DNA of 6,208 nucleotides from an uncultured Elusimicrobia bacterium (GTDB lineage: Bacteria; RUG730), in the NCBI GenBank assembly GCA_900321865.1, contig ONXP01000017.1, forward strand, positions 1-6,208, given 5' to 3'. Under the pieces are notes generated by a model. That model was not told where the DNA came from. It made no database searches and saw only the letters and a program-made list of their open reading frames with translations. Shown one piece after another: positions 5,197-6,208 of the stretch. Both the position numbers and the translations under genes were made by a program. Each line of letters begins with the position of its first letter. Positions within the stretch are counted from its first letter, which is position 1.

Positions 5197-6208
5197 TTAT
5201 TTTATATATTCTAAAGCCTCTTTTACATTTAAAAAAAACGATTTTTCTCCTAACAAATCTATAAAACCACTTCTTTTAAACATATTTTTTACTTTAGGGT
5301 TCATTCCTGTAAAAAAAACTGTAATATTTTTTGCTTTTAAATCTCGATACATTTCTAAAAATAAATCTATTCCTGAGACATCTATCTGGGCTACTCCTCG
5401 CATAGAAAAAATTACAATTTCTAAATTATTTAAGTTTAAAACAGAAAATTTAATTTTTGCTCGTAATTTATCCAAAACTGTAAAAAATATAGGCCCAGTT
5501 ATATAAAAAACATGAGTCTTTAAATGTTTTTCATTCTGCAAAATTTTGTTATCTTTCAATTTTGATAAATCAATAGATTTTACATCAATATCTACATCTG
5601 AAATATTTATAATAAACATTATGGAAGAAAAAATAATTCCTATAATTATCGCTATACTCAAATCAAAAATAACCGTAGAAAACATCGTTATAAGAAATTG
5701 AAAAATAGCAGTTTTAAATTTCTTATTAAATATAAACTTAATATTTTCCCAATCATTCATTCTAAAAGCTGTTATAATTAAAATTCCAGCAAGAGAGGAC
5801 AATGGAATCTTTGACGTAATTGGAGATAAAAAAAACATTGAAAATATTAAAAATACAGAATGGAAAATGCTAGTTAGTCTAGTTATTTGGCCAGATTTTA
5901 TGGCAACACTGGTTCTAGCTATTGCAGCGGTTGATGGAATTCCACCAAAAAACGGAAGTAATAAATTTCCTATTCCTTGGGCAAACAATTCCCTATTTGG
6001 CAAAAATTTTTCTTTTTTCATTTTTTCAGCCGATGCCCCACATAAAAGGCTTTCTATCATTGCAAGTGCTGCTATACTAAAACTAGGTAATATAAATTTG
6101 GAAATAGAACCAAAATTGATATCAGAAAATCTTAATCTATTTTCTAGAAACAAAGTTTTTGGAATTTCTCCTATAGTTTCAACTTTTAAATTAAAAAGTT
6201 TTACTAAA
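5197..6208 (-). CDS. SulP (SLC26) family anion transporter with STAS domain, C-terminal part
   Basis: The right edge cuts the N-terminal part; about 336 codons remain of a family that is usually 500-600 residues. SulP proteins carry sulfate, bicarbonate or other anions (or dicarboxylates) across the inner membrane. The reading frame stays open from 6207 down to the stop at 5197-5199. Upstream of the TTG at 6151-6153 it reads VETIGEIPKTL, typical of SulP, so that TTG is an internal Leu and not a start. Conserved SulP elements follow: AMIESLLCGASAEKM, NRELFAQGIGNLLLPFFGGI, PSTAAIARTSVAIKSG and IPLSSLAGILIITAFRMNDW, then two to three hydrophobic helices. The final 120 or so residues are a STAS domain with VIFSMRGVAQIDVSGIDLF; the D-x-SG motif lies at 5371-5382. 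The substrate cannot be told from this part. It is the first visible gene of the operon. Confidence 0.9.
   Translation of the reverse strand, partial: LVKLFNLKVETIGEIPKTLFLENRLRFSDINFGSISKFILPSFSIAALAMIESLLCGASAEKMKKEKFLPNRELFAQGIGNLLLPFFGGIPSTAAIARTSVAIKSGQITRLTSIFHSVFLIFSMFFLSPITSKIPLSSLAGILIITAFRMNDWENIKFIFNKKFKTAIFQFLITMFSTVIFDLSIAIIIGIIFSSIMFIINISDVDIDVKSIDLSKLKDNKILQNEKHLKTHVFYITGPIFFTVLDKLRAKIKFSVLNLNNLEIVIFSMRGVAQIDVSGIDLFLEMYRDLKAKNITVFFTGMNPKVKNMFKRSGFIDLLGEKSFFLNVKEALEYIK

Larger units (their letters stand above)
1..6208 (-). other. Single co-directional operon segment
   Basis: All eight genes are on the minus strand. In transcription order the junctions are: 16-base gap, 4-base overlap, 2-base gap, 28-base gap, 8-base overlap, 3-base gap, 13-base gap. 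Two ribosome sites are built into the end of the preceding gene. No GC-rich hairpin with a T-run and no promoter-like element is seen in any junction. The promoter and terminator are therefore probably outside the window. An internal promoter inside a coding region cannot be excluded, because AT-rich DNA contains many chance matches to a -10 box. Confidence 0.75.

Noticed and set aside
6151-6153. TTG as the start of the SulP gene
   Set aside because: The frame continues upstream to the window edge and encodes VETIGEIPKTL, a normal SulP segment, so the TTG is an internal Leu codon and the gene is simply cut by the edge.

Overview
The window is very AT-rich and fully coding on one strand. Eight genes, six complete and one cut off at each edge, all lie on the minus strand. 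Junctions run from an 8-base overlap to a 28-base gap, so the layout looks like part of one long operon. It holds lipoproteins and a CsgG-type protein, so the host should have an outer membrane. The base composition, AT-rich codon use and GGAG-type ribosome binding sites suggest Fusobacteriota. That is an inference from style; another low-GC diderm such as a spirochaete cannot be excluded.

In transcription order (right to left), the operon starts with the C-terminal part of a SulP anion transporter with a STAS domain. Next come a PHP-domain metallo-phosphoesterase that starts at TTG, and a membrane-anchored TPR protein of YfgM-like layout. Four envelope genes follow: a CsgG-like secreted protein, an LPP20-family lipoprotein, a larger lipoprotein with a FlgT-type N-terminal domain, and an exported DUF4139 protein. 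The operon then runs into the start of a citramalate synthase gene (cimA), which is cut by the left edge.

The most interesting part is the envelope block at 321-3883. A CsgG/FlgO-like protein, an LPP20 lipoprotein and a FlgT_N lipoprotein are the same kinds of protein that form the outer-membrane H-ring/T-ring accessory of the Vibrio flagellum (FlgO, FlgP, FlgT). Here they sit next to a DUF4139 protein, with no flagellar gene in view. If the host has no flagella, this would be an outer-membrane assembly of unknown function built from the same parts. The TPR protein immediately upstream may be its inner-membrane or periplasmic helper. The transporter, the phosphoesterase and cimA have no obvious functional tie to the block.

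No RNA genes, mobile elements, CRISPR arrays, promoters or terminators were seen. No gene-free stretch is longer than 28 bases.
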